A stretch of 64,000 bases of DNA from CBDEGU01 sp965238045 (GTDB taxonomy: Bacteria; Acidobacteriota; Terriglobia; Bryobacterales; UBA6623), in NCBI GenBank assembly GCA_965238045.1, contig CBDEGU010000012.1:1798001-1862000 (forward strand), given 5' to 3'. The notes beneath the pieces were generated by a model. The model saw only the letters and a program-made list of their open reading frames with translations, ran no database searches and had not been told where the DNA came from. The translations under genes were made by a program, and so were the position numbers. Below are positions 4,993 to 13,372 of this stretch, piece after piece. How positions within the stretch are numbered: the stretch's first letter is position 1; every line of letters starts with the position of its first letter.

Positions 4993-6888
4993 CTAGTTGC
5001 CCAGCGCTTCCGCGTATGGATTCTTGCCGCCATGTACGACCCTGTTACCCTCGCGGTCAAAGGCCAGAACCAGGCCCAGATAGCCTTGAGCCCAAACCGG
5101 CAGACCGAGCCCGCCACTGCTGAGGAATGCGTAGCCATGCGCGAGCTGAAAGTCGCATGTGGCTACGACAAATCCCTGAAAGTTCGGAGCGCCGTGAAGA
5201 TTCCACGTCGCACCGCCCCCCGACAAGGTAAAGACCATCGTCTCGCCCGATTCCACGACGAACGACTGGTCATCGGGCGGCATGGGACCCGAGGCGTCAG
5301 TGGTTCCCACGTAGTGCATCCGGCAGCTTCCCCGCTGCGACCCGGTCCCCTTCCAGTCGGTTGAGGTGTTGGAGATGGCGATCGCGGTATCGAATCCGGT
5401 GCGGTTCGAGACAAAGGGAAAAAGCAGCGTGGTTGTGCAGCGGGAAATCGTAATCACCGTTGCGGGAGAATCCGCTCCGCCGCCGGCAAACCGGGGCACG
5501 GGCTCGTTCGAGGCCCCGGCCTCGTCATTGAGGGGCGCGAAGCGAACCTCGACGGTTGCGGAACCGGGAGCCGGCAGGTCGCCGCCCGCCGCTTTCCAGT
5601 CGAACCAGACTGAAACATCGATCCGCTCGCGCCGGAAGGGATCGGAATCGTTCACCTCATAGACGGCGAATCCCGCGCCGCCGCTGACCGGCACGCTGTA
5701 GATGCCGGAAGCGGAATCTCCGAGATTGACGGCGCCGCCGCTGCCGTCAGGCGAGGCATCGGCCACGATCCGCAGGCACAGCTCCTTGGTGGGATCGGCT
5801 TCGCAGCCCGTCTCATCCAAATCGTTGTTGATCAGTCTGGGGACCTCTACGCCAACACCGGCGGGGATCTCGGCAAATCGCAACAGGAAACGGGTCGCCT
5901 GGGTGGCTCCTCCGCCCGTCCCGGCATTGGTCTGGGGCACGACCTGGGCGCCGTCAAGCATTTGCACCGGATAGCCGTTTTCCACCGCGCTGCCCGCTTG
6001 CAGCACCGCCGGTTCGCCCAGCACGCGGAAGGCGGAGGCAAAGCCCTCCTGAAGCGTGAGGGTGGCGTGCTGGGGACCGTCGTCGCACTGTAAGCCCGAG
6101 GCGGCTTCGGTCACTTCGGCCCGCAAGCCGGTAAACGCATCGGCGACCGCGGCTTGCCGGCTGCCCACGATGGCGATCGACGCAAAGGGATCGATCGTCA
6201 AGCTTGCTCTCACACCGGCGCCGGGACTGCCCGTAGCATTGACCCGCACGTTAGTGAAGCGGAGAGTGGTGGTGATGGAGAAGCAACTCGCCGCGCCGGT
6301 GGCGGCCGAGCCCTCGCATTCGGGCAGGCTATCGGTGTTAAGCGGCGGCAGGGTCCCCAGATCGTTCGGGGCGCCCGGGATGGGTACGCGGACGCCATCC
6401 CAAACCAGGGCCCGAGATCCGAGCAGCACGCCTTTCCGCGGACAAGGGTAGCGCGGATCGGGAAAACCTCCGTCCGGCAGGCAGTCTCCCGAACCCGCGG
6501 CGCCGGGAAGCACGGAAGCTGCTTGCGGTGAAAAATGATTATTACGGTTGACGACCAGGACGGCATCGGTGAAACCCGCTTTGCCGACATCGATTCTGTT
6601 GGCGACCGGGACGCTGAGTTGCAGCCGGAAGTTCGCGGGCAAGTACTGCTGGAAATGATTCAAGCCGGGATTGGCGGCGTTGAAGCGGCCGTCATTCTCG
6701 CAGTCCAGACGGATGTCGCCGGTACGCTCGGCCAAGCCCCCGGCCCGGATCGAGGTGGGAACCGCGCTCATGGAGCAAGTGACATCACCCAGCGGCTGCA
6801 CGATAAATTGGGCGTCGAGGATGGCCGGGGCGCAGAACAACAACAGCCCGAGGGCCTTGGCCGCGGCAGTTTTTTGTGGCGCCGGCAT
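4993..6888 (-). CDS. Large secreted protein with acidobacterial-type C-terminal domain
   Basis: This encodes 631 aa. The N-terminus AAAKALGLLLFCAPAILDAQ is a signal peptide (cleavage near residue 27), so the protein is exported. The middle is Ala/Gly/Pro-rich and beta-like with scattered Cys, as in extracellular proteins. Residues about 485-610 (TLLFPFVSNRTGFDTAIAIS, then NFQGFVVATCDFQLAHGYAF) resemble a domain repeatedly found at the C-terminus of exported acidobacterial proteins whose function is unknown. AAAGGTGA lies a few bases before the ATG. It stands alone, divergent from the VWA gene. No enzymatic motif is visible; a surface or adhesive role is only a guess. Confidence 0.7.
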   Translation of the reverse strand: MPAPQKTAAAKALGLLLFCAPAILDAQFIVQPLGDVTCSMSAVPTSIRAGGLAERTGDIRLDCENDGRFNAANPGLNHFQQYLPANFRLQLSVPVANRIDVGKAGFTDAVLVVNRNNHFSPQAASVLPGAAGSGDCLPDGGFPDPRYPCPRKGVLLGSRALVWDGVRVPIPGAPNDLGTLPPLNTDSLPECEGSAATGAASCFSITTTLRFTNVRVNATGSPGAGVRASLTIDPFASIAIVGSRQAAVADAFTGLRAEVTEAASGLQCDDGPQHATLTLQEGFASAFRVLGEPAVLQAGSAVENGYPVQMLDGAQVVPQTNAGTGGGATQATRFLLRFAEIPAGVGVEVPRLINNDLDETGCEADPTKELCLRIVADASPDGSGGAVNLGDSASGIYSVPVSGGAGFAVYEVNDSDPFRRERIDVSVWFDWKAAGGDLPAPGSATVEVRFAPLNDEAGASNEPVPRFAGGGADSPATVITISRCTTTLLFPFVSNRTGFDTAIAISNTSTDWKGTGSQRGSCRMHYVGTTDASGPMPPDDQSFVVESGETMVFTLSGGGATWNLHGAPNFQGFVVATCDFQLAHGYAFLSSGGLGLPVWAQGYLGLVLAFDREGNRVVHGGKNPYAEALGN

Positions 6889-7359
6889 CGGTCACCTTTC
6901 ACAAAAAAACGGGCCGGACCTCTTCTGCCAAGCGCAGCCAGCCGGCTCGCCGAAACCTCTTCCCTTCCAGGAAAGAAGACCCCGCCAAGCGCAGACCGCA
7001 GGCTGCGGCCGAGCCCGCAATCCACCTCGCCTTCCCAAGAGCGAATAGCGGACGATCAAGCCCTGCCTGTTTGTGTTTTCAAGCGGATACAGAACGCGAG
7101 GGACTGAAAATCCGCTTCTCCTTAGGTACGAACCCGTTAACTTAAGCTAATACCACACCACCCGAGACCAGTCAATCGGGAATAGACACGATGGATCATC
7201 AGGCGGCGCTGGAACCGCTACGCTGGAAATGTGCTTTGGGAAGGCAATGCGTTGGGGACGAAGACGATGACGAAGGCCATGACGTTGAGCCAGCATCGCC
7301 GATGGCACTGCCGCCGGTTCGGCGGAAACGTTGGCGGCCCGCGCGCCGTCAAGATCTAT
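6889..7359. other. Divergent intergenic region
   Basis: About 470 bp between two divergently transcribed secreted-protein genes, expected to hold both promoters. I could not place confident -10/-35 pairs. The stretch near 7090-7130 includes GGGACTGAAAATCC followed by GGTACGAACCC, which looks like scrambled anticodon-arm and T-arm pieces of a tRNA, but no cloverleaf forms. The frame of the VWA gene is open from 7231, so its N-terminus could extend into this region. Confidence 0.35.
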
Positions 7360-8355
7360 ATGGCAAACTGGCGGACCCACGCGAGAGCAACCGGCTCTCT
7401 GTTGGCGGTCCTGTGCGCGGCAGTGTATTTCTGGCTGCCCTCGCCCACCGCCGCCCAGCAGGACCCGGTCATCTCCGTCGATGTGGAAGTGGTCAACATC
7501 CTCGCCACGGTCCGGGACAAGAAAGGCAAACTGATCACTCATCTGAAGAAGGAAGATTTCCGGCTCGAGGACGAGGGCAAACTGCAAGAGATCAAATACT
7601 TTTCGCGTCAGACCGACCTGCCCCTCACCGTTGGGCTGCTGGTGGATACCAGCCTCAGCCAGGAGCGGCTGATTTACGACGAACGCCGTGCCGGGGCGCA
7701 GTTTTTTTCGCAAGTTCTGCGGCACAAGAAGGATCTGGCGTTCCTGATCGGTTTTGATGTTGACGTCGAACTGCTCCAGGACTTGACCGCATCGCGGACC
7801 TTGCTGCGCAGCGGACTGGAAAAACTGGAGATCCAGGGCGCGGGACGCGGCATCCATCCCGGACCGGTGCCAACGTCGGGACGGCCGACCTGGACGGCGC
7901 TGTTCGACGCGGTCTACCTGGCATCGAGTGAAATGATGCGGAATCAGGTTGGGCGCAAGGCGCTGATCCTCATCTCTGACGGGGTCGATGTCGGCAGCAA
8001 GGTCAAGCAGGAGGAAGCGATCGAAGCGGCTCAGCGCGCCGATATCGTTCTCTACGGGATCCGGTACTACGACCGCCGGGCTTACTACGGGCGTGAGGGA
8101 TTCAGCGTTGGCGGCGGCGGATCGCTGAAGCGGCTTGCGAAGGAAACCGGCGGCAGTGTGTTCGAAGTATCCAGAAAGCGGCCGCTCGAAAAGGTATTCG
8201 ACGCGATTCAGGAAGAGTTGCGAAGTCAGTACAGTTTGGGCTACAGCCCCAGCGACAGCAGCGGCAAGCCAGGGCCGAGGAAGATCAAGCTGCGCACCAA
8301 ACAGAGGTCTCTCAAGGTACAAAGCCGCAAGGAATATTACCCACATTCGCCCTGA
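7360..8355 (+). CDS. Secreted VWFA-related protein (acidobacterial type)
   Basis: This encodes 331 aa from ATG 7360, which gives a proper signal peptide (SLLAVLCAAVYFWLPSPTAA); the frame is open to 7231. After a short region typical of these proteins (VVNILATVRDKKGKLITHL then DFRLEDEGKLQEI) comes a von Willebrand A domain from about residue 105: LLVDTSLS supplies the DxSxS metal-site motif and ALILISDGVDVGS the later strand with its Asp. The C-terminal part (VFDAIQEELRSQYSLGYSP) matches the lineage-specific family TIGR03436 as I know it. It is probably a periplasmic or extracellular protein-binding module. Parvulin and TPR genes follow. Confidence 0.85.
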   Translation: MANWRTHARATGSLLAVLCAAVYFWLPSPTAAQQDPVISVDVEVVNILATVRDKKGKLITHLKKEDFRLEDEGKLQEIKYFSRQTDLPLTVGLLVDTSLSQERLIYDERRAGAQFFSQVLRHKKDLAFLIGFDVDVELLQDLTASRTLLRSGLEKLEIQGAGRGIHPGPVPTSGRPTWTALFDAVYLASSEMMRNQVGRKALILISDGVDVGSKVKQEEAIEAAQRADIVLYGIRYYDRRAYYGREGFSVGGGGSLKRLAKETGGSVFEVSRKRPLEKVFDAIQEELRSQYSLGYSPSDSSGKPGPRKIKLRTKQRSLKVQSRKEYYPHSP

Positions 8356-8581
8356 ACGCGGGGGCTTGATCTTGCCGCGGGCGGCTAACGAAACGGGCGT
8401 TTGCTCGTCGATGGATAAAGACCCCGTCGTGCCCGCCGCAACAGGACCCGCGCGGCGGACGATGAGGGTAAAAACCCCATGCTACTATCACGTGCTACAA
8501 TCCCGGCCCGTGTTGCGGTCCCGGCCCGTGCTACAATCCCGGAAAGTTCCCGTTTTTCTCCCCTGGAGTCCTGATTTCCCT

Positions 8582-9508
8582 ATGATGATTCGCCGCGCTA
8601 TACCCCTGTTTACTCTCGTACTCTGGTGCACCATGCCCGCTTGGCCGCAGCCGGCGTCCAAGACCGCGGCGAACCCTCTCGACGAGGTGCTGGCCACCAT
8701 CAACGGGGTCGAGTATACGGCTCGCAGCGTCCGGCGGCTGCGCTCCTACGTACCGCCCGCCCTGGCGGCTTCCCTGGCGGAGAAGACCAACCGGGAATTT
8801 CTTCTCTATCTGCATCAGCTGATCAGTCTCGCCGAGACGGCCAAGAAAGAACACCTGCTCGAACGGGAACCTTATAAGTCTCAGTGGGAATTCACGAAAC
8901 TCAACTTCCTGACCAACGCCTATGCCAATGAGCTGGGCCGCACGCTGAGGGTATCGGACGAAGAGGTCCGAAAATACTACGAAGAACAGCTCGCCAAGGG
9001 CGCCTACGGCTCGGTGCGGGTTTCGGCGATTTACGTGAACTATTCTCCCAGCGCCGGGGGCGCCGCCGCGCCCGACGGTAAGACAACGTTATCGGAGGGT
9101 CAGGCCCGCGGCAAGGCCGAGGAGTTGCTGGCAAAGCTAAGAGCCGGAGCGGATTTCGCGGCACTGGCGCGAGAACATTCCGACGACAAGAGTTCCGCGG
9201 AAAAAGGCGGCGATCTCGGCGTTTTCAGTAAGGAATCACGGATACCCGCCGCGGTCAAGAAGGCTGTTCTGGGTCTAAAGACAGGGGAACTCTCCGAACT
9301 GGTGCAGGCGGGCGGCACGTTCTACATCTTCAAGGCCACCGATTCCACCGCCACGCCGTTTGACGAAGTCAAGGGGAAGATCGAGACCCGGCTGAGAAGC
9401 CTCATGCTCTTCCGCAAGACACAGGAGGCTCAGGCCGCGGTTCCGATCGAGTTCACCGACCACCCGATGCTCGAGGAGCGGCCCGTTCCACCGAAAACGG
9501 CCAAGTAG
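8582..9508 (+). CDS. Exported PpiC-type peptidyl-prolyl isomerase
   Basis: This encodes 308 aa. Residues 1-22 (RRAIPLFTLVLWCTMPAWPQ) form a signal peptide, so the protein acts in the periplasm. A helical SurA-like N-terminal region (TINGVEYTARSVRRL, then a long helix) leads to a parvulin domain at about residues 140-265: VSAIYVN, then AREHSDDKSSAEKGGDLGVF, and ELVQAGGTFYIFKATDS. This domain catalyses cis-trans proline isomerisation on outer-membrane or secreted clients. The ATG at 8582 was chosen because it starts the signal peptide; the frame is open to 8135, overlapping the VWA gene. The upstream gap contains a short direct repeat, gctacaatcccgg, at about 8493 and 8529. Confidence 0.85.
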   Translation: MMIRRAIPLFTLVLWCTMPAWPQPASKTAANPLDEVLATINGVEYTARSVRRLRSYVPPALAASLAEKTNREFLLYLHQLISLAETAKKEHLLEREPYKSQWEFTKLNFLTNAYANELGRTLRVSDEEVRKYYEEQLAKGAYGSVRVSAIYVNYSPSAGGAAAPDGKTTLSEGQARGKAEELLAKLRAGADFAALAREHSDDKSSAEKGGDLGVFSKESRIPAAVKKAVLGLKTGELSELVQAGGTFYIFKATDSTATPFDEVKGKIETRLRSLMLFRKTQEAQAAVPIEFTDHPMLEERPVPPKTAK

Positions 9509-9600
9509 TCCTTCCCAGCCGCACTCTCTGCCGACCGCTGCTTTTTTTCCGACGCGCTTTTTTCCCGACGCACAGGGGAACGCGAGACCGCTGCCTGCCA

Positions 9601-10887
9601 CTACCGCGGACCAGCGGAAGCGGTCGCGGCGGCGGACTGGACGACGCCAAGCTGCTCCCACTCGTAGACCTGCCGCTTGAGCTTGCCGGTGAGTTGGGAG
9701 TCGGGTTCGACGGCCATGTAACCGCGAAACGCCGCGGCAGCCTGTTCAAACTGGCCGCGTTTGACGAAGATCATCCCCAGCAGATGGTGCGAACCCGGAA
9801 TCTTATCGGCATCGTCTCTCAACCGCAAATCGGCAATGGCTTTTTCCGCCTCCTCCAGCCGGCCCGCGTTGAAATTGGCGATTGCATTGTAGAAATAGGC
9901 CTCGCTGACGTGCGGGTTGAGCCGCAGCAACTGGCCGGTCATCCGGCTCACCTCATCCCAGCGCTGCTCTTGCAAACTCATCTTGATCAGCGGCAAGTAG
10001 GGCGACAGATACTTCTCATCTGCTTCCACGGCCTTTTCAAAAGCTTCGCGCGCCGCCGGAGCGTTCTGCATCTGGAGCTGAACGAGACCCATCATGTTCC
10101 ATGCCGCCGCGTATTCGGGATGCTCGGCCACGGACTTCTCAAGCTCCTTGAGAGCTTTCTCGTGCTTGGGCTTCTTCTTCCGCATCTCCTTGATGGCCTT
10201 CTGAAAGGCCTTCTTAGCCTTCTTTGGAGCCGTCAGACTCGTCATGCTGATGGAAGCGCCCGCGACGCCATCGAGACGGCGCATGACGATCGTCCCGATG
10301 TCGGGATTGTCGAAGATACTCCGCGCTCCCAGCTGCACCCCTTCGGAGCGGTAGCCGGCCAGTTCGGCGACCAGTTCGCAGCCGAAAAGATTCACCCGTC
10401 CCAGTCCGGTGGACCGCGAAGCCAAGTCGTTTCCAAACGGACTGCTCGTCCCAAAACCGCCACCCGGGTTGCCGAACGTGCCCGATCCGCTAACGCTCGC
10501 GTCGGCGAAGGCCATGTTGTGCGAACTGGTCAGGTCGATCGTGAAGTTCCCCTTCGAGTTGGTATAGCCCCGCGGCACGCGCTGGCCGTCGCAAACGGTG
10601 TAGACCGTGACTGGTTCGCCAGGAGGAACGCCGTCGTCGAGCAAGACCTTGCCGCTTAGGAGGAGCGGCCGCTGAAAATCGGTTCGCGGATCGGGCTGCT
10701 GGGAACGACCGCCGAACGGATCGGTGGACCGTCCTGGCTGCGTGTTCCCCGGGCTGGTGGGACCGGTCGTCGGTGCCGTATTCGTCGTTGCGCCGCCTGT
10801 CGTTCCGCTGTCCGGGCGTTGCTGAGCCCAGACCACCGGCGCCAGAACCAGCGACAACGCAACTGCGAAGGAAGATATTCTGCTCAT
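9601..10887 (-). CDS. Exported TPR protein with carboxypeptidase-like N-terminal domain
   Basis: This encodes 428 aa. Signal peptide SFAVALSLVLAPVVWAQQ is followed by a Thr/Gly/Pro-rich linker (about 22-70). A beta-sandwich resembling a carboxypeptidase regulatory domain follows (LSGKVLLDDGVPPGEPVTVY, about 76-210), then a Lys-rich helix (KKAKKAFQKAIKEMRKKKPK) and four or more tetratricopeptide repeats (about 235-405; for example EYAAAWNMMGLVQLQMQNA and EAYFYNAIANFNAGRLEEAE). It probably acts as a periplasmic scaffold. AGGGGG precedes the ATG. It converges with the PpiC gene. No catalytic residues are seen. Confidence 0.75.
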   Translation of the reverse strand: MSRISSFAVALSLVLAPVVWAQQRPDSGTTGGATTNTAPTTGPTSPGNTQPGRSTDPFGGRSQQPDPRTDFQRPLLLSGKVLLDDGVPPGEPVTVYTVCDGQRVPRGYTNSKGNFTIDLTSSHNMAFADASVSGSGTFGNPGGGFGTSSPFGNDLASRSTGLGRVNLFGCELVAELAGYRSEGVQLGARSIFDNPDIGTIVMRRLDGVAGASISMTSLTAPKKAKKAFQKAIKEMRKKKPKHEKALKELEKSVAEHPEYAAAWNMMGLVQLQMQNAPAAREAFEKAVEADEKYLSPYLPLIKMSLQEQRWDEVSRMTGQLLRLNPHVSEAYFYNAIANFNAGRLEEAEKAIADLRLRDDADKIPGSHHLLGMIFVKRGQFEQAAAAFRGYMAVEPDSQLTGKLKRQVYEWEQLGVVQSAAATASAGPR

Positions 10888-11247
10888 AGTGCCCCCTGAG
10901 GATTCGCCGGAAAACCGTCAGGGCCGCCGCCCGGCGAACGCTGTCTGAAGGCTACCACATGAGAGGAAACCGGCCAAGCGATTTCTCGTTCCCTTCCCGC
11001 TCGTTTCTCCGCGCCTTCGGACCAGGAGCGACGATCCCGGAGGAAGCAGAATCGTGTCCCAGAGCCGAGAAGTGCTCGATGGCCCAAAATACAAGCGTTT
11101 CAGGCTCGGGACGCCAGCCATACGGCATACCATCGGCATGCGCCCGGGCTGGACGGCCACTGTACGAAGTCTTACATTGGTCCCGGTACCAGGGTTGGAT
11201 GCGATGCCCTTCATTTTGGGCAGCAGGGCGCGTTGGGAGCGCCGGAT
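10888..11247. other. Intergenic region, no convincing gene
   Basis: About 360 bp between two minus-strand genes. Overlapping open frames of about 100 codons exist on both strands, including minus-strand frames at 10918-11214 and 10952-11272, but their composition is odd, none has a good ribosome site, and they contradict one another. It contains the promoter region of the TPR gene. Confidence 0.4.
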
Positions 11248-12060
11248 TTAGGTGTAGTTCTTCTGAAGCCACTGCGTCACGGTGGCAAAGGCCTCATCGG
11301 GAGAGTCGGCCCTGCAAAACAAACGGCGATCCTCGACCGAGATCGTACCCAGTTCGACCATGGCGTCCAAGTTCAGCACCTTGTCCCAGTAGTCGGTTCC
11401 GTAGACTACAACCAGCATTTTCTTGCGAAACTTCTTCGTCTGAGCCAGAGTGAGGATCTCCATCATTTCATCGAAGGTGCCATAGCCTCCCGGATAGACG
11501 AGAAGCGCTTTCGCGAGATAGGCGAACCAGAGCTTGCGCATGAAAAAGTAGTGGAACTGAAAACACAGTTCCGGAGTGATGTAGGGATTGGGCTGCTGCT
11601 CGTCGGGCAAGCTGATATTCAGTCCGATCGAGCGTCCCCCGGCCTCATAGGCGCCGCGATTGGCGGCCTCCATGATGCCGGGTCCGCCCCCCGAGCAAAT
11701 GACGTAGCGGTCGCCGTCGCTGGAAACCTCCCGGGCCCAGGTGGTGAGCCGCGATGAGAGTTCCCGCGCCTCCTCGTAGTAGCGGCTGCCGAGAAGACAC
11801 TTTTTCGCCTCGCGGATCTGCCCGGGCGTGCGAGCCTCGGCGACGCGGCGCGCGGCTGTTTCGGCATCGCAGAATCGGGCCGATCCGAAAAACACAATCG
11901 TGTCCCGAACCTTGTGGTACTCGATGCGGCTCCTGGGCTCGACATATTCGGAAAGGATGCGCAGTGTGCGGGCGCTGGCGCTGTGGAGGAAACCGGTGTT
12001 CTCAAAACTCTTCACCGGCATCGGCACAGGAGGAGGTTTCGTGTTTGGATCGTTGGGCAT
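11248..12060 (-). CDS. LOG-family protein (TIGR00730-like)
   Basis: This encodes 270 aa with a Rossmann-type lysine-decarboxylase-like fold. The signature SGGGPGIMEAANRGA (about residues 128-142) and PGGYGTFDEMMEILT (about 189-203) are the phosphate-binding and active-site motifs of LOG proteins, which release cytokinin-type bases from nucleoside monophosphates or act as related nucleotide hydrolases. The N-terminal 50 residues (ILSEYVEPRSRIEYHKVRDT) are an extension seen in longer bacterial members. It is cytoplasmic, without a signal peptide. The physiological substrate in this organism is unknown. Confidence 0.85.
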   Translation of the reverse strand: MPNDPNTKPPPVPMPVKSFENTGFLHSASARTLRILSEYVEPRSRIEYHKVRDTIVFFGSARFCDAETAARRVAEARTPGQIREAKKCLLGSRYYEEARELSSRLTTWAREVSSDGDRYVICSGGGPGIMEAANRGAYEAGGRSIGLNISLPDEQQPNPYITPELCFQFHYFFMRKLWFAYLAKALLVYPGGYGTFDEMMEILTLAQTKKFRKKMLVVVYGTDYWDKVLNLDAMVELGTISVEDRRLFCRADSPDEAFATVTQWLQKNYT

Positions 12061-12172
12061 GGGCGGTATTCACCTGAGGTCAGGGATGATCTCCATCATG
12101 GGGTTGCCCGTGGATCGATCGCAACCGTCGCGACGGCGCTCGAAAGTAATCCAGGGCGAGGTCCGCCGGACA

Positions 12173-12589
12173 TCACAAATCGAGCGTCGCCGTGTGCGCT
12201 TCAATCTGCTCTTTGGTGATCCGGCAGTCGGCGGCGCCGGGACCGAGATCGGTCCGCTTGTCGAAGGCCTCGAAGAGGCTGAGTTTCACGATCGCGTATC
12301 GCTCGGTGAGCGTGAGTTCGCGCTCGTTTTCAAGCTGCCATGCCTCGAGAACCCGCGTTGCAAGGAACAGAGTCATCGAGAAACGGGAGACGCGGCCGGA
12401 AGTTACATTGAAGACGTGCTCGTGTCCTCCGCCGCCGTCCCGCTGGCTCTCCCGGTAGCCTTCGTAATAGTACTGATACACATATCCGGTGTCGGCGGAA
12501 TAGGTCTTCTCACGCCGCAATGGGGGCGCGCCCCGCAGCGCGGCGTCGGGGGGCTTGTTTCCGCGAAAGCGATTGAACCAAGAAGCCAT
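12173..12589 (-). CDS. Conserved-looking hypothetical protein, 138 aa
   Basis: I do not recognise this family. The 138 residues begin MASWFNRFRGNKPPD, contain a Tyr-rich segment (TGYVYQYYYEGYRES, about 34-48), a Gly-His run (DGGGGHEHVF) and a helical C-terminal half (ATRVLEAWQLENERELTLTE). There is no signal peptide or membrane helix. The layout, an aromatic beta-like part followed by helices, suggests a small cytoplasmic globular protein. It is 112 bp upstream of the LOG gene on the same strand, so the two could be co-transcribed. Confidence 0.6.
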   Translation of the reverse strand: MASWFNRFRGNKPPDAALRGAPPLRREKTYSADTGYVYQYYYEGYRESQRDGGGGHEHVFNVTSGRVSRFSMTLFLATRVLEAWQLENERELTLTERYAIVKLSLFEAFDKRTDLGPGAADCRITKEQIEAHTATLDL

Positions 12590-12853
12590 CGTTGGCGAAC
12601 CGTGAGCGACCTAGCGGCTGTAACGCTGCTCGCGGAACGGGTCGTACATGTGGCACCCCGCCCCCTCCCAGTAACTGCGCGGGCGGAGCATCACTACACT
12701 CGTCGCGAAACACTTGGCGTTACGAAAAGGGAACAGGAGGTACAACAAGTACACTTCGAGTCTAACAGCCCGCGGGAGCGCGAAACTGGTGAGGGTCGCC
12801 AAGCCGGACGATCCCGGAATGGAAGGGATGCCATCCTATTACGAGGCGGCAAG

Positions 12854-13255
12854 ATGCAAGAAGATCCCGGAAACCTCTTTCAGCAGGGCATCGACCTGTT
12901 CAATCGCGGTGAGTTTTTCGACTGCCATGAAGTACTCGAGGAACTCTGGACTCCGGCCACCGAACCGGACCGCCGGTTCCTTCAAAGCCTGATTCATTTC
13001 GCAGTGGGGTTTTATCATCACCAGCACGACAACAAGGCCGGCGCAACCCGGCAACTGGACAAGGGACTCAGCAAGATCCAGCCCTATCTCCCGCTCTGGG
13101 ACGGCGTTGACACCGCGGCGATCGAGAACGAAGTCCGGCGCTGTCTTGCGGTGATCGAAAGCGGCGGCAAGATAGAGTTATTTCCTCAAATCTCGCAATG
13201 CAAGCCCCACCCTGGGCCGAAGACCGGCTGGCCTAAAGCCGCCCGGGCCGACTGA
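12854..13255 (+). CDS. DUF309 domain protein
   Basis: This encodes 133 aa. The segment FNRGEFFDCHEVLEELW (residues 15-31) is the DUF309 hallmark (Phe/Asn..Glu..His-Glu..Leu-Glu..Trp), followed by the helix RRFLQSLIHFAVGFYHHQHD with the conserved Gln and His residues. These all-helical proteins are widespread in bacteria, may bind metal through the Glu/His cluster, and have no established function. The start at 12854 follows GAGG; a long open frame upstream is antisense to the neighbouring genes. It is divergent from the 138-aa gene with about 260 bp between starts. Confidence 0.8.
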   Translation: MQEDPGNLFQQGIDLFNRGEFFDCHEVLEELWTPATEPDRRFLQSLIHFAVGFYHHQHDNKAGATRQLDKGLSKIQPYLPLWDGVDTAAIENEVRRCLAVIESGGKIELFPQISQCKPHPGPKTGWPKAARAD

Positions 13256-13372
13256 CGTATACTAGAAAATTGCTGGCGGCAACCGGGTTGCCGGCTGTGT
13301 TCCCCGCGCCGCGCAGTACGCCTCACACGGGGCCTTCACACGGGGCCCTGGCACGGGACCTTGCGCACTTCG

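Noticed and set aside
8490..8545. CRISPR-like or regulatory repeat
   Set aside because: Only two copies of a 13-15 base unit (gctacaatcccgg) with one partial; too short and few.
10918..11272. Minus-strand small genes between the TPR and LOG genes
   Set aside because: Two overlapping frames conflict and neither shows a start signal or familiar motif.
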